A stretch of 64,000 bases of DNA from Candidatus Gastranaerophilales bacterium. Lineage in GTDB: Bacteria; Cyanobacteriota; Vampirovibrionia; Gastranaerophilales; Gastranaerophilaceae. The position numbers and the translations under genes were made by a program. Of the stretch, positions 16,482 to 25,227 are shown piece after piece (within the stretch, counting starts at the first letter, position 1; every line of letters starts with the position of its first letter). Under the pieces are notes generated by a model, which saw only the letters and a list, made by a program, of their open reading frames with translations, ran no database searches and was not told where the DNA came from. Location: the NCBI GenBank assembly GCA_944323115.1, contig CALURG010000079.1:83468-147467 (forward strand). Reading direction: 5' to 3'.

Positions 16482-17633
16482 ATGCGTATAAATCATATAA
16501 ATAACAACGGTTATAAACAAACAACAGGACAAAATTTATCTTTTAAAGGATGGAGACCGGCCAGCCTCAAAAACAAAGAACAAATTGAAAAAATCTGTAA
16601 CTTGCTTAATACGGCAAAAATAAGAAAAGTCTCAATCTCCGGCCACAGTTTCCCTGATTCTGACTCTATCGGCTCCAGTTTTGCTATGGCTGTTCTTTTG
16701 AATACAAAATACAAAACACCGGTTGATATTTTTATTTCCGGAAAACTGCCTAAAAAATACAGGTTTTTGAAAGGACAGCCGGGAGTAAGAGTTTTTCCTC
16801 TTTTTGATGATGAGCCCAATTTAAAAAGACGTTTCGGAAGATATGATTTGTCCATATCAATGGACACTCCGGACAGTACCAGAATGCACAAAGATTACTA
16901 CAGAGATATTTTTCTGAATTCTAAATACAGAATAAAAATAGACCACCACGAAGAACCTGCTGATTCGGACTTGAGAATAGGAAACTATGCGGATATCAGT
17001 CTTGTTGATACAAATTCCGTTTCAGCCGCACAGCTTGTTATGCAGTTTGTTGAACCACTGGGTATAAACAAAAGACATTTACCCAGACGTTTTAATGAAG
17101 CGGTATATACGGGAATTTTGGGTGACACAGGATATTTTAAACGCCCGAATGTAGGTTTTGCAAGGAAAGACACTGCATTGTTAATAAAAAACGGTTTAAA
17201 AACAGAAATTGTAAAAGACCTGCTCCATCCGACCATCCCGAAAGAAATCGGGGATTTTATAACCGAAACAACTTCGAATGTAAAACTAAGTGAAAAAAAA
17301 CGTGTTGTTTATCTTCACCTTGATGATGAGTTTCAAAAAAAACTGCATGAGTTAAACAACAAAGATATGGAATATGAAATCAACAACAAATTAAAATCTC
17401 ATATAATGATTTTAGGAAAGCAATTAAAAACCGAATTTGCATTGATATTTTCCAAAATCGGAGAAAACTTACTTAAAGTGAGTGCACGCAGTGCAGAAGT
17501 AAATATTCTTGATACCGCAAAAAAATATCAAGGAGGAGGCCACGAAAATGCCGCAGGATTTTTTATACCGATAAAAAAAGACGTAAATACTCATATAAAA
17601 GAAATTTTGAAAGAGTTTGACGAATTATATTGA
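16482..17633 (+). CDS. DHH/DHHA1 phosphoesterase with N-terminal FxG extension
   Basis: A 383-residue DHH-family phosphoesterase of the NrnA type (oligoribonuclease, pAp or cyclic-dinucleotide breakdown). Metal-site motifs are GHSFPDSDSIGS (D59, D61), the Asp in SISMD near 128, and DHH at 154-156; the DHHA1 motif GGGHENAAG is at 351-359. In front of the catalytic domain is an approximately 30-residue Asn-rich extension with L-S-F-K-G at 19-23. The same S/P-x-F-x-G pattern opens several unrelated membrane proteins near 55-63 kb, so it may be a targeting or interaction tag. AGGAAAA lies about 12 nt upstream of the ATG. Confidence 0.88.
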   Translation: MRINHINNNGYKQTTGQNLSFKGWRPASLKNKEQIEKICNLLNTAKIRKVSISGHSFPDSDSIGSSFAMAVLLNTKYKTPVDIFISGKLPKKYRFLKGQPGVRVFPLFDDEPNLKRRFGRYDLSISMDTPDSTRMHKDYYRDIFLNSKYRIKIDHHEEPADSDLRIGNYADISLVDTNSVSAAQLVMQFVEPLGINKRHLPRRFNEAVYTGILGDTGYFKRPNVGFARKDTALLIKNGLKTEIVKDLLHPTIPKEIGDFITETTSNVKLSEKKRVVYLHLDDEFQKKLHELNNKDMEYEINNKLKSHIMILGKQLKTEFALIFSKIGENLLKVSARSAEVNILDTAKKYQGGGHENAAGFFIPIKKDVNTHIKEILKEFDELY

Positions 17634-17667
17634 TACTATAATTTCAATCATTGTCTAATCTAGTGTC

Positions 17668-17702
17668 GCAGGTGCTGCCGGCTGACCGCAGCCAGCACCT
17701 GC
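17668..17702. repeat. GC-rich 14-bp hairpin after the DHH gene
   Basis: Arms GCAGGTGCT (17668-17676) and AGCACCTGC (17694-17702) plus an inner GGCTG/CAGCC stem with ACCG loop form a 14-bp stem with a 3-nt bulge. It is markedly richer in G and C than its surroundings. Only four Ts follow, so it is a weak terminator at best and may be a dispersed repeat. Confidence 0.5.
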
Positions 17703-17835
17703 TCACCTTTTCAATGTGTCACTCCAAAAATTCGTTCACGTCGCTTTGCTCCTTATCACAAATTTTTCTCGAACAAATTTCATGATAGAATATTTTTGTT
17801 GAGAATGGTTAGCTAAAAAACAGGAATCCTGCCCA

Positions 17836-18933
17836 ATGGGTGATGAAGACAAGCAGTTTGAGGCATCACACCAAAAACTGGAAAAAGCAAGAAAAGAAGG
17901 CCAGGTTGTAAAGTCAAAGGACTTTTCAACAGCGATTGCAATGATTGTTATGTTTTTTGCAATTGCCAAACTTGCTCCTTTTATATTTGACCAGATATCG
18001 AGACTTTTTGTGTTGTGCTATGAACAAATTCCAAACCAGCATCTTCAAAACATTGGTATGCCGTATTTGTTGTTTATTACTCTTGTTCCGACAATACTTA
18101 TTATTGCTCCGATTCTTTTTCTTGCAATGTTTATTGCAATAATAGGTGATTTTATTCAAGTCGGCCCGCTTTTTACAACAACGCCGCTTGCCCCAAAACT
18201 TGATAAACTCAATCCAAGCAAATATTTTAAAAATATAATGTCTATAAAGACTCTTTTTGAACTTTTCAAAAACATTTTAAAAGTAATAGTTCTGGGCTGG
18301 GTCGGATGGTCTGTATACAGCTCTCACTTTGAAGTAATTCTCGGGCTTGCGGCAATGGACAACAATTTTGCGGTTATGCAGGAGTTCGGTTCATTGATTA
18401 TGGACTTTGTAATCAAAGCCAGTATTGCTTTTTTGATAATCTCAGCCGCTGATTACGGAATGACAAGATGGAAGTTTTTGCAAGACCAAAAAATGTCTTT
18501 TAAAGAAGTTAAAGATGAATACAAAAACACTGAAGGCGACCCGAATGTCAAAGCAGCATTGAGACAACGCCGCCAGCAAATGATGCAGCAAGGCATGATG
18601 GATGCCGTGCCGGATGCCGACTTTGTTGTAACAAACCCGACACATATAGCTTGTGCTTTGAAATATGACCAGGAAGAAATGGAGTCCCCTACACTTGTTG
18701 CAAAAGGTACGGAGCTGTTTGCAAAAAAAATCATAGAAATTGCAAGAGAACACGGTGTCCCTGTTATAGAAAATCCTCCCGTTGCAAGAGCACTATTCAG
18801 GCTTGTTGACCTAAACAGAGAAATACCCCCTGATTTATATAAAGCTGTAGCGGAAATCTTATTATTTGTATATAATTTGAAAAAAACTCAAAAACCTAGT
18901 AATATAGAAACTAAGAAAACAGATAAGACGTGA
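17836..18933 (+). CDS. flhB: FlhB/SctU-family type III export switch protein
   Basis: A 365-residue inner-membrane component of flagellar or related type III export, where it controls substrate class. The N-terminus (EASHQKLEKARKEGQVVKSKD) is the typical FlhB start, four hydrophobic segments follow between about 33 and 215, and the cytoplasmic domain holds the self-cleavage motif NPTH with N267-P268, then the conserved tail GVPVIENPPVARALF. No other export gene (fliP, fliQ, fliR, flhA) is present in the window except a possible FliO-like protein at 21208. The next gene, a sigma factor, overlaps its end by 4 nt. The start lacks a well-placed ribosome site; AGGA is 11 nt upstream. Confidence 0.92.
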   Translation: MGDEDKQFEASHQKLEKARKEGQVVKSKDFSTAIAMIVMFFAIAKLAPFIFDQISRLFVLCYEQIPNQHLQNIGMPYLLFITLVPTILIIAPILFLAMFIAIIGDFIQVGPLFTTTPLAPKLDKLNPSKYFKNIMSIKTLFELFKNILKVIVLGWVGWSVYSSHFEVILGLAAMDNNFAVMQEFGSLIMDFVIKASIAFLIISAADYGMTRWKFLQDQKMSFKEVKDEYKNTEGDPNVKAALRQRRQQMMQQGMMDAVPDADFVVTNPTHIACALKYDQEEMESPTLVAKGTELFAKKIIEIAREHGVPVIENPPVARALFRLVDLNREIPPDLYKAVAEILLFVYNLKKTQKPSNIETKKTDKT

Positions 18934-19598
18934 TGATGGTAAACAACGCTTCTCAAAATAAAATTAAAGAATATATTTCAATAGTTGAAAAAGTAGCAAA
19001 AATAGAGCACAGGCGTATTCCTTCCCATATGGTGGATTATGAAGAGCTTGTTTCTATAGGTATCATTGCCGTTCAATCAATGATTAAAAACAAAACGGAA
19101 GAACAACTTGAAAAATACAACAGCTCTTACATAGGCACCGCAGTAAGATGGGCCATCAGAAATGAACTGAGAAACAGATACAAATGGTACACGCTGAAAC
19201 ACAACAAAACAGAAGAAGATGAAGGTTCTTCGGAAGGTGATATTGATGTATCTCCGGGCAAAGTCAGAGAAGCTATCTATGAAACAATTTTGTCTATAGA
19301 CTCAATTGCAGCTGCTTCTTCAGACAATGATTCTCCGTTTGATTTCATAAAAGACCCGCATGCTCTTCCCGATGAAAAAGCGGAAATCTCTGAACTCGGA
19401 AAAGCTATTCGTGAAGCAATTGCCACTCTTCCGCAAAAAGACAGACTTGTTGTTGAATACAGATTTTACAGAAACATGCAGGTAAAAGAAATTGCGGAAC
19501 AGGTTGGTTTGTCTTCTTCACGTATTACACGTATAGTTCAAGGTGCTTTAAATCATGTCCGGGAATATTTGATTCAGCACGAGCATTACGGTTATTAA
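18930..19598 (+). CDS. FliA/WhiG/SigF-like sigma factor
   Basis: A 222-residue group 3 sigma-70 factor. Region 2 is visible at about 30-95 (DYEELVSIGIIAVQSM, then TAVRWAIRNELRNRY), and region 4 at about 170-220 with LPQKDRLVVEYRFY and the helix-turn-helix QVKEIAEQVGLSSSRITRI. The middle is acidic and probably spans region 3. Its ATG overlaps the flhB stop, so it is translationally coupled to the export gene. That context supports a flagellar or type III export regulon role, as for FliA, but the target promoters are unknown. Confidence 0.85.
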   Translation: MMMVNNASQNKIKEYISIVEKVAKIEHRRIPSHMVDYEELVSIGIIAVQSMIKNKTEEQLEKYNSSYIGTAVRWAIRNELRNRYKWYTLKHNKTEEDEGSSEGDIDVSPGKVREAIYETILSIDSIAAASSDNDSPFDFIKDPHALPDEKAEISELGKAIREAIATLPQKDRLVVEYRFYRNMQVKEIAEQVGLSSSRITRIVQGALNHVREYLIQHEHYGY

Positions 19599-19613
19599 TT
19601 ACGGGTATTTTTT

Positions 19614-20603
19614 GTGAATTTTGTTGTTATTTTGTTTTGCACAATTATTACTATACTGCTTTGTACGGTAGTGTCTTTAAGTTTGAAATATCAAAAACTT
19701 AAAAATACTTTCCGCACACACAAAAAAATGCTTGGTATTGTTCTAAAAACCGTAAATTCAGTAAGATACGGAAATCTTTATGAACGTGTCAACGAAAACG
19801 CCTGCTCTTTAATACCAAATTTCGTTCAAAGTATAAACTCAATGATTGATTCTCTTGCCGACAGAGAAGCTATGATAAAAGAATATCAAAATGAACTAAA
19901 CAAAAAAATTGACGGGTTGCAGGAAATTGAACAACTGAAAGAGGATTTTGTCGCAACTCTGACACATGACCTCAAAGTACCGATTATGGCCGAAAAAAAT
20001 ATGCTTTCATTCCTTATGGAAGAAAAATTCGGCAAATTAAACGAACAGCAAAAAGAAGCCGTTTTTCATCTGAAAAATTCAAATCAGGAACTGGTTGAAT
20101 TGGTCGAAATTATTCTTGAAACATACAAGCTTAACGAAACAAAAATAAACCTTGTCAAAGAAAAAATCTGTGTCAATGACCTGCTGAAAGACACCATAGA
20201 AGAGATGAAACCTATTTCGGACTCTGATGACATACAGGTAAATTTCTTTACGGAATTTGACGGTGATGTTGAACTAGACAAATTTTACATAAAAAGAGCT
20301 TTAAAGAATTTAATTCTAAACGCAATATCTTTCAGCGAGCCGGGCTCCAAAATAGATACGGCCGTTTGTATAGACGAAAAAAACGTATATATAAAAATTA
20401 CAAATTACGGCAAAGGCATAAAAAAGGAAGAAGTAAAACACGTTTTTGATAAATATTACACAACAGCAAAAAAATTCAGAAAAGTCGGAACAGGGTTGGG
20501 GTTGTATCTTTCAAACAAAATTGTAAAATCACATAAAGGCAGAATCATGGTTGAATCCGAAAAAGACAACTGGACAACTTTTGCTATTGTACTTCCCAGA
20601 TGA
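19614..20603 (+). CDS. Membrane sensor histidine kinase
   Basis: The 329-residue protein has a single N-terminal membrane span (about 3-24) with almost no extracytoplasmic part, a helical HAMP-like linker to about 105, then the HisKA domain with H118 in LTHDLKVPI and an HATPase domain with NLILNAISFSEPG (N box), NYGKGI (G1) and GTGLGLYLSN (G2). Sensing is therefore cytoplasmic or within the membrane. It starts with GTG at 19614, 15 nt after the sigma gene; no response regulator adjoins it. The NarL-type regulator at 40981 is a possible partner only by elimination. Confidence 0.9.
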   Translation: MNFVVILFCTIITILLCTVVSLSLKYQKLKNTFRTHKKMLGIVLKTVNSVRYGNLYERVNENACSLIPNFVQSINSMIDSLADREAMIKEYQNELNKKIDGLQEIEQLKEDFVATLTHDLKVPIMAEKNMLSFLMEEKFGKLNEQQKEAVFHLKNSNQELVELVEIILETYKLNETKINLVKEKICVNDLLKDTIEEMKPISDSDDIQVNFFTEFDGDVELDKFYIKRALKNLILNAISFSEPGSKIDTAVCIDEKNVYIKITNYGKGIKKEEVKHVFDKYYTTAKKFRKVGTGLGLYLSNKIVKSHKGRIMVESEKDNWTTFAIVLPR

Positions 20604-20658
20604 TTTACTTTAACAAACGGTATTTTAATACATCTGGACTCAAACCCGATTTGCATGG

Positions 20659-20664
20659 TAAATT
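20659..20664 (+). promoter_or_regulatory. -10 box 6 nt before the aroQ start
   Basis: TAAATT lies exactly 6 nt before the aroQ ATG, and no Shine-Dalgarno sequence is present. Together with the same layout at several other genes in this window, it suggests transcription beginning at the start codon. No clear -35 is visible. Confidence 0.4.
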
Positions 20665-20670
20665 AGTTTT

Positions 20671-21111
20671 ATGAAAATACTTATCTTAAACGGACCGAAC
20701 ATAAACCTGCTGGGAGATAGAGAACCCAACGTATACGGAACTCTTACACTCGAAAAAATCGAGCATGAACTTTCGGATTTTGCAAAATCCTTAAACACGG
20801 AACTTGTTTTTTTTCAAAGCAATGTCGAAGGAGAAATTGTAAACACAATCCAAAAAGCAAAATACGAATGGAATTGTGACGGGATAATAATCAATCCTGC
20901 CGCATATACTCATACAAGCGTCGCAATAAGAGATGCAATATGTGCAGTAAATCTTCCTACCGTAGAAGTGCATATTTCAAATATACACAATAGAGAAGAA
21001 TTTAGAAAACATTCTTTCATTGCACCAGTATGCATAGGGCAAATATCCGGATTTGGTGCTGACAGCTACAAACTCGGATTGAAAGGGCTTGTTAATATCA
21101 TCAGCTCTTAA
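20671..21111 (+). CDS. aroQ: 3-dehydroquinate dehydratase, type II
   Basis: Third step of the shikimate pathway, dehydrating 3-dehydroquinate. The 146-residue length is typical of the dodecameric type II enzyme. Landmarks are [11 protein letters not shown] at the start, the catalytic tyrosine in NVYGT (Y22), [15 protein letters not shown], and [17 protein letters not shown] with the catalytic histidine. It follows the kinase by 67 nt and has a -10-like box directly before its ATG. A new promoter follows downstream. Confidence 0.96.
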   Translation: MKILILNGPNINLLGDREPNVYGTLTLEKIEHELSDFAKSLNTELVFFQSNVEGEIVNTIQKAKYEWNCDGIIINPAAYTHTSVAIRDAICAVNLPTVEVHISNIHNREEFRKHSFIAPVCIGQISGFGADSYKLGLKGLVNIISS

Positions 21112-21129
21112 CATTGGGTAACATCGTAC

Positions 21130-21159
21130 TTGAAAAAAAAGTATCTCTTTTGCTACAAT
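21130..21159 (+). promoter_or_regulatory. Sigma-70-type promoter for the FliO-like gene
   Basis: TTGAAA (21130-21135), an 18-nt spacer, and an extended -10 TGCTACAAT ending at 21159. Transcription would begin near 21166, giving a leader of about 42 nt. Confidence 0.65.
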
Positions 21160-21207
21160 GTTAACAACTAGTTGGGCATTTAATTAGACTCGGGTTATGT
21201 CATCAAA

Positions 21208-22053
21208 ATGAAATATCAAACTGGAATTAAAACTTTACTTATTTTTACTGCATTTACATTTGCTTTGGCACTTTTCGGCACAAAAGCATTGGCTTCCGAT
21301 TACAAATACAAAGTCCTTGATCCCAGATACAATCCTTCTGCGGAGCAAATTGCCGAAAGAAATATACCGCCTGTTCAGGAAGTATTGCCGGATGAAGAAA
21401 AAAAAGGGTTTGATTTTCTGCGATTTTTATCAATAATAGCACTTATTTCTTTCCCTGCATTTATCATTACCCTTTCCGTAAAAGCATTTAAAGAAATTAC
21501 GGAAGATATACCCGGTAGAATTTCTGAAGAAAACAAACCTGAAAAAGAAAAAGAACAACAAACTCTCGGCAATATAAAAATACAGCCAAAACCCAAAGCC
21601 GAAAAAGATTTTTCATTGGAAGACCTCGCAGATACAGAAGATATTGAAAATATAAACTTTGACAATTTAAAAATAATGCCTGACAAAAGAATTGATGAAA
21701 AAGCTCAGAATATGCCTGTCAGCATCAAACAAATGATGAAAAACACAGACGAAAAATACAAACACACAACATCACCTTTACATAAAAAAAATCCGATGCT
21801 TTTAAATACCGCACCATTAACAAAAAACAAAGGTTTGTGCCTTGTTGAATATAACCAAAAATATTCTTTGATAGGTTATATCAACAATGAGATTTTTCTT
21901 TTAAACCAGTTTGATTATGTAAACAGCAATGAAATCCGCTCAAGATTGTCTGAAAAAGTAGACAACAAAGACAGATATATTGTAAGACTGGGAGATTACA
22001 AAGCCCTTGTTGAAGTCAGCGACAAAGATATGAGTTTGCTTCTTGAGCTGTAA
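21208..22053 (+). CDS. Membrane protein with FliO-like C-terminal domain (tentative)
   Basis: The 281-residue protein has a signal-peptide-like N-terminus (about 8-29, ending ALAS), a short external stretch with PPVQEVLPDEE, a membrane span at about 73-93, a charged linker, and a small beta-rich C-terminal domain from about 195. The phrase PLTKNKGLCLVEYNQKYSLI and the following NNEIFLL match the pattern of FliO (an LVEV-type strand, then LLG and a further SLL-like strand). FliO assists assembly of the type III export gate. The proposal is supported only by this pattern and by flhB being 3 kb upstream. It could instead be an unrelated lineage-specific protein. Confidence 0.5.
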   Translation: MKYQTGIKTLLIFTAFTFALALFGTKALASDYKYKVLDPRYNPSAEQIAERNIPPVQEVLPDEEKKGFDFLRFLSIIALISFPAFIITLSVKAFKEITEDIPGRISEENKPEKEKEQQTLGNIKIQPKPKAEKDFSLEDLADTEDIENINFDNLKIMPDKRIDEKAQNMPVSIKQMMKNTDEKYKHTTSPLHKKNPMLLNTAPLTKNKGLCLVEYNQKYSLIGYINNEIFLLNQFDYVNSNEIRSRLSEKVDNKDRYIVRLGDYKALVEVSDKDMSLLLEL

Positions 22054-22058
22054 AAAAA

Positions 22059-22064
22059 TATAAT
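22059..22064 (+). promoter_or_regulatory. TATAAT 6 nt before the sugar-binding-protein start
   Basis: A perfect TATAAT ends 6 nt before the ATG at 22071, with no ribosome binding site in between. A weak TTGCTT lies 17 nt upstream, inside the end of the preceding gene. This fits a leaderless mRNA. Confidence 0.5.
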
Positions 22065-22070
22065 ATAAAA

Positions 22071-23333
22071 ATGAAAAAATTATTTTTGCTTATTTTTATA
22101 GCTGTTATTTTTTTGTGTTTTTTTGCATGGCAAAAAAACACGTCTGACAAAAAACAACAAACGGAAATACAGTTTTCTTCTTGGGGTTCACAAAGTGAAA
22201 TTGAAGTGTTAACACCTTTGATAAAGGAATTTGAACAGAAAAATCCGGAAATAAAAATCAAATTTCTTCATATTCCCCAAAATTATTTTCAAAAACTGCA
22301 TGTGCTTTTTGCCTCAAAACTTGCTCCTGACGTGATTTTTTTAAACAACTATTACGCTCCTTTGTATGTAAAAGCCGGTCTGCTGGAAGATTTGACTCCT
22401 TATATTAATCAAAACGAATTTTTTGAAAAATCTCTCTCCGGTTTTACATTTGATTCAAAAATTTATGCAATACCAAGAGATATCTCTGACATTGTCGTTT
22501 ATTACAACAAAGATTTTTTCAAAAAATACAATGTTTCTTACCCTCAAAAAAACTGGTCAATTGAAGAATACATTGAAACCGCCAAAAAACTCTCGAAAGA
22601 TTTAAACAACGACGGGAAAAATGATGTCTGGGGGACAAGTTTTGAAACAGACACAATATTCTGGCTGCCATATTTGTTAAGCAGCAAAGCCTCTATACTC
22701 AATGATTCCGGAGAAAAAATAACAATCTGCGAACCGGCAGCTATAAACGCCTTAAATATGTACAGTGATATTGCAAACAAATATCATGCAGCACCGACAA
22801 AACCGCAAAGTGCCAGCTTGACAATGGCACAGCTTTTTTTGCAGGAAAGAATAGCTATGCACGTATCCGGAAGATGGCTGGTTCCAAAATACAGAAAAGA
22901 AGCAAAATTTGACTGGGACATTGTCACTTTCCCAAATGGAAAAGCAGGCTCTATAGTAAATATTGATGCCTCCGGATATGCGGTATCCAAACAGTCAAAA
23001 CACAAACAAGAAGCGGTAAAATTTGTAAAATTTATATCGTCAAAAGAATCTCTTTCCGTTTTGACAAAATCGGGTCTGATTGTACCGGCAAGAAAAGATG
23101 TTGCATACAGCAGCCTGTTTCTTTCAAAAGAAAAACCCAAAAACGCCGCAGCATTTTTGGAAGCAATTGAAAACGGAAAACCTACAGTAATAAACGAAGA
23201 TTATCCAAGACTCTCCGACAAGCTGAATTTAATTTTGGAACCCGTTTTTTTAGGCAAAGGAAAAGCGGAAGACGCCTTGACTTCCGCAAAAAAATTTTTA
23301 ATAGATATTTCAGATAATCACAGTTGTTTTTAA
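22071..23333 (+). CDS. Family 1 extracellular sugar-binding protein (ABC importer)
   Basis: Periplasmic or membrane-tethered substrate-binding protein, 420 residues, of the maltose/glycerol-3-phosphate type. After a hydrophobic N-terminus (residues 4-20, no proper lipobox, so perhaps uncleaved) come the family landmarks FSSWGSQSEIEVLTPLIKEF, APDVIFLNN, GLLEDLTPYI, YAIPRDISDIVVYYNKD, a Ca-site-like DLNNDGKNDVWG, and ISGR-like HVSGRW. The substrate is likely an oligosaccharide. No permease or ATPase adjoins it; a cognate-type permease lies 12 kb away at 35124. Its end overlaps the convergent gene by 4 nt. Confidence 0.9.
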   Translation: MKKLFLLIFIAVIFLCFFAWQKNTSDKKQQTEIQFSSWGSQSEIEVLTPLIKEFEQKNPEIKIKFLHIPQNYFQKLHVLFASKLAPDVIFLNNYYAPLYVKAGLLEDLTPYINQNEFFEKSLSGFTFDSKIYAIPRDISDIVVYYNKDFFKKYNVSYPQKNWSIEEYIETAKKLSKDLNNDGKNDVWGTSFETDTIFWLPYLLSSKASILNDSGEKITICEPAAINALNMYSDIANKYHAAPTKPQSASLTMAQLFLQERIAMHVSGRWLVPKYRKEAKFDWDIVTFPNGKAGSIVNIDASGYAVSKQSKHKQEAVKFVKFISSKESLSVLTKSGLIVPARKDVAYSSLFLSKEKPKNAAAFLEAIENGKPTVINEDYPRLSDKLNLILEPVFLGKGKAEDALTSAKKFLIDISDNHSCF

Positions 23334-23806
23334 ATACCAAGCATGAATCTGTTCAAATTGCCCAGCTGAGAAGCTCCTGAATAATAACTTATACTGTTTT
23401 CTTTTGAGATGTTGTATTCATACTCAACCTGGTCTTTGAGTGCCTGGTAGTATTCTTTTTCCTCATCGGAATAAGCAAGATCTATTTCATAATCCAATTT
23501 GTCTATAGTTGTGTCGTAATCCTTATCCAAATCGCCGGTTATTGTGAGGTTAAGAGTATTCATAATATCATCAAACGGAATGGAATCTCTTGATGATGTT
23601 TCTTGTGATTCTCTCATTTCCATCATTCTTTCAACAACTTCAAGGCGTACCTTGTCGGTTTCTTTGTCACCGGAGGAAGGTATACCATAGACAGCAAGCT
23701 GCTGAATAATCATTTGGTATTCATAATCATCTTCAGCAGGCTTTGCAGTGCCTGATGAAGGCACATACATAGACATCATTGAGGATGAAATAGGGCTTAT
23801 TGACAT
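23330..23806 (-). CDS. Hypothetical acidic helical protein
   Basis: The 158-residue protein starts MSISPISSSMMSMY, a Ser/Met-rich segment, followed by a Tyr/Glu/Asp-rich helical body with repeated DYEYQMI, YEIDLAYSDEEKEYYQAL and VEYEYNI phrases. No membrane span or known motif is seen. GAGTG 8 nt upstream supports the start. It converges on the sugar-binding protein with a 4-nt overlap. The Ser-rich start followed by acidic helices resembles export-substrate N-termini, but this is only an impression. Confidence 0.65.
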   Translation of the reverse strand: MSISPISSSMMSMYVPSSGTAKPAEDDYEYQMIIQQLAVYGIPSSGDKETDKVRLEVVERMMEMRESQETSSRDSIPFDDIMNTLNLTITGDLDKDYDTTIDKLDYEIDLAYSDEEKEYYQALKDQVEYEYNISKENSISYYSGASQLGNLNRFMLGI

Positions 23807-23865
23807 GAATGATCACTCGATTCTTTAGTACTATCATGATAATACCCGTATTTTTTATATTTTAA

Positions 23866-24336
23866 TCACCTGTGATAAGATTCGTTGTTGTTAATCTTAA
23901 ATGCCCTGTAAATCTGTTCATACAAAATAACTCTTGCCATCTGGTGGGTAAATGTCATTTTGGAAAAACTCAGTTTAAAATTTGAACGCTCGCTGACTTT
24001 TTTGGACAAACCGTTTGCCCCGCCGATTACAAAAACAATTTCATTGTAGCCGTAATTTGAAAGATTTTTAATTTTTTTTGCAAAATCTTCGGAACTCAAT
24101 TGATTTGCAGCTATTTCCAGAGTAATAACATAAGAATCCTGTTTTATTGCCGCAAGTATTTTTTCTCCCTCAAGCTCCATGTATTTTTCCGCCAAACTTT
24201 CATCTTTTATTTCTTGAGCGGGAATTTCAATTTGAGACAGGCTGCAATAAGAACTAAGCCTCTTTTTGAATTCTTCAATTGCCTCTTTTGTGTATCTTTC
24301 TTTAAGTTTACCGACAGCAATAATTTTTATATTCAT
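23866..24336 (-). CDS. rlmH: 23S rRNA (pseudouridine-1915-N3) methyltransferase
   Basis: SPOUT-class methyltransferase that methylates pseudouridine 1915 in helix 69 of 23S rRNA. The 156-residue length is standard. Signatures are VGKLKERYTKEAIEEFKKRL at the start, FVIGGANGLS, the knot's SAM-binding loop, and the C-terminal MTFTHQMARVILYEQIYRA ending in SYHR. The ATG is preceded by TATCTT at 6 nt and by no ribosome site, suggesting a leaderless mRNA. Confidence 0.96.
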   Translation of the reverse strand: MNIKIIAVGKLKERYTKEAIEEFKKRLSSYCSLSQIEIPAQEIKDESLAEKYMELEGEKILAAIKQDSYVITLEIAANQLSSEDFAKKIKNLSNYGYNEIVFVIGGANGLSKKVSERSNFKLSFSKMTFTHQMARVILYEQIYRAFKINNNESYHR

Positions 24337-24342
24337 ATAATA

Positions 24343-24348
24343 AAGATA
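24343..24348 (-). promoter_or_regulatory. -10 box 6 nt before the rlmH start
   Basis: On the minus strand TATCTT is followed by six nucleotides and then the rlmH ATG. There is no Shine-Dalgarno sequence and no clear -35. Confidence 0.4.
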
Positions 24349-24446
24349 ACACAGTCAAAACTCCGTAAAAATATGCCGGAAAATTCGATAAGATTTTATC
24401 AAAGCGGAATCTGTCGAACACTTCAAAATGATGGCAAAACAATAAT

Positions 24447-25211
24447 TTAATTTTTCAACTCTTTCAAAATTTGAGAATGCAAAATCCCCGCTTTGGAAAG
24501 ATGAGTGACAAGCTTTTCATATCTTGCTTCCTGCTCTCCAAAGGGCACCTGCATTTTTATAAGTTCGTCTACGGATTTGTTTATTTTGTCCAATTTTCCC
24601 AAAGTATCTCTTACCGTAAGTGAACGTACAAGAGGTTTTATATTTTTCAAAAATTTCGATTTGTACAAAGCCAGTTTGCAGTATTTTTTAAATTTTTGCT
24701 TAAAATTTTGAGGAAATTCCAAAATTTGAACAAGGATTGAAACAAATCTTGTATCAACATTCGCAGTTTTGTATTCATTTTTCAAATTCTGTAAATGCCT
24801 TGAAGTAATTTCTCTTTGCAAATTCAATTCGTCAAGTTCGGCAGAATCATTCAAAGTCTGTGCAACAACAATTTTTTCATTGATTGACTGCAATGTTTTT
24901 TCAAGATTTTCAATTTTCTTTTCGAGTTTGAGTTCAGAATCATCAAGAATATTGTATGCCGTTTCCTCAAGCATTGTAGAATCCATTGAGTTTAAGCGTT
25001 TTTTCAAGACAGCATTTTGTCCGTCCCACATTTCATTTTGGTACGGTTTTGAATTAAAAACGGAAGTGTTTTTTGCTATTACGCTGTCATATTTTCTTAT
25101 GTCCGAAACAACCTGCTGTCCGGTCAATCGGAAAAATTCAGCCGGATTGTCCTGATTTTTGCCGGATGGAGCTTTTTTATTTTTGCTGCGGTTAGATTTA
25201 TTGGATTCCAT
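24447..25211 (-). CDS. Coiled-coil hypothetical protein
   Basis: A 254-residue, highly basic and helical protein: a Ser/Asn/Lys-rich N-terminus (1-25), a coiled coil at about 85-150 (KLEKKIENLEKTLQSINEK), a basic patch around 165-190, and a second helical region to the end. There is no membrane span. It lies 16 nt after the 122-residue membrane protein on the same strand, so both are likely co-transcribed; a TATAAT also occurs 8 nt before its ATG. I recognise no family. Confidence 0.65.
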   Translation of the reverse strand: MESNKSNRSKNKKAPSGKNQDNPAEFFRLTGQQVVSDIRKYDSVIAKNTSVFNSKPYQNEMWDGQNAVLKKRLNSMDSTMLEETAYNILDDSELKLEKKIENLEKTLQSINEKIVVAQTLNDSAELDELNLQREITSRHLQNLKNEYKTANVDTRFVSILVQILEFPQNFKQKFKKYCKLALYKSKFLKNIKPLVRSLTVRDTLGKLDKINKSVDELIKMQVPFGEQEARYEKLVTHLSKAGILHSQILKELKN

Positions 25212-25227
25212 AGTTATTTATTATATT

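Noticed and set aside
21208..22053. Firm gene name fliO
   Set aside because: Only a short C-terminal pattern matches and the protein is longer than usual for FliO, so no symbol is given.
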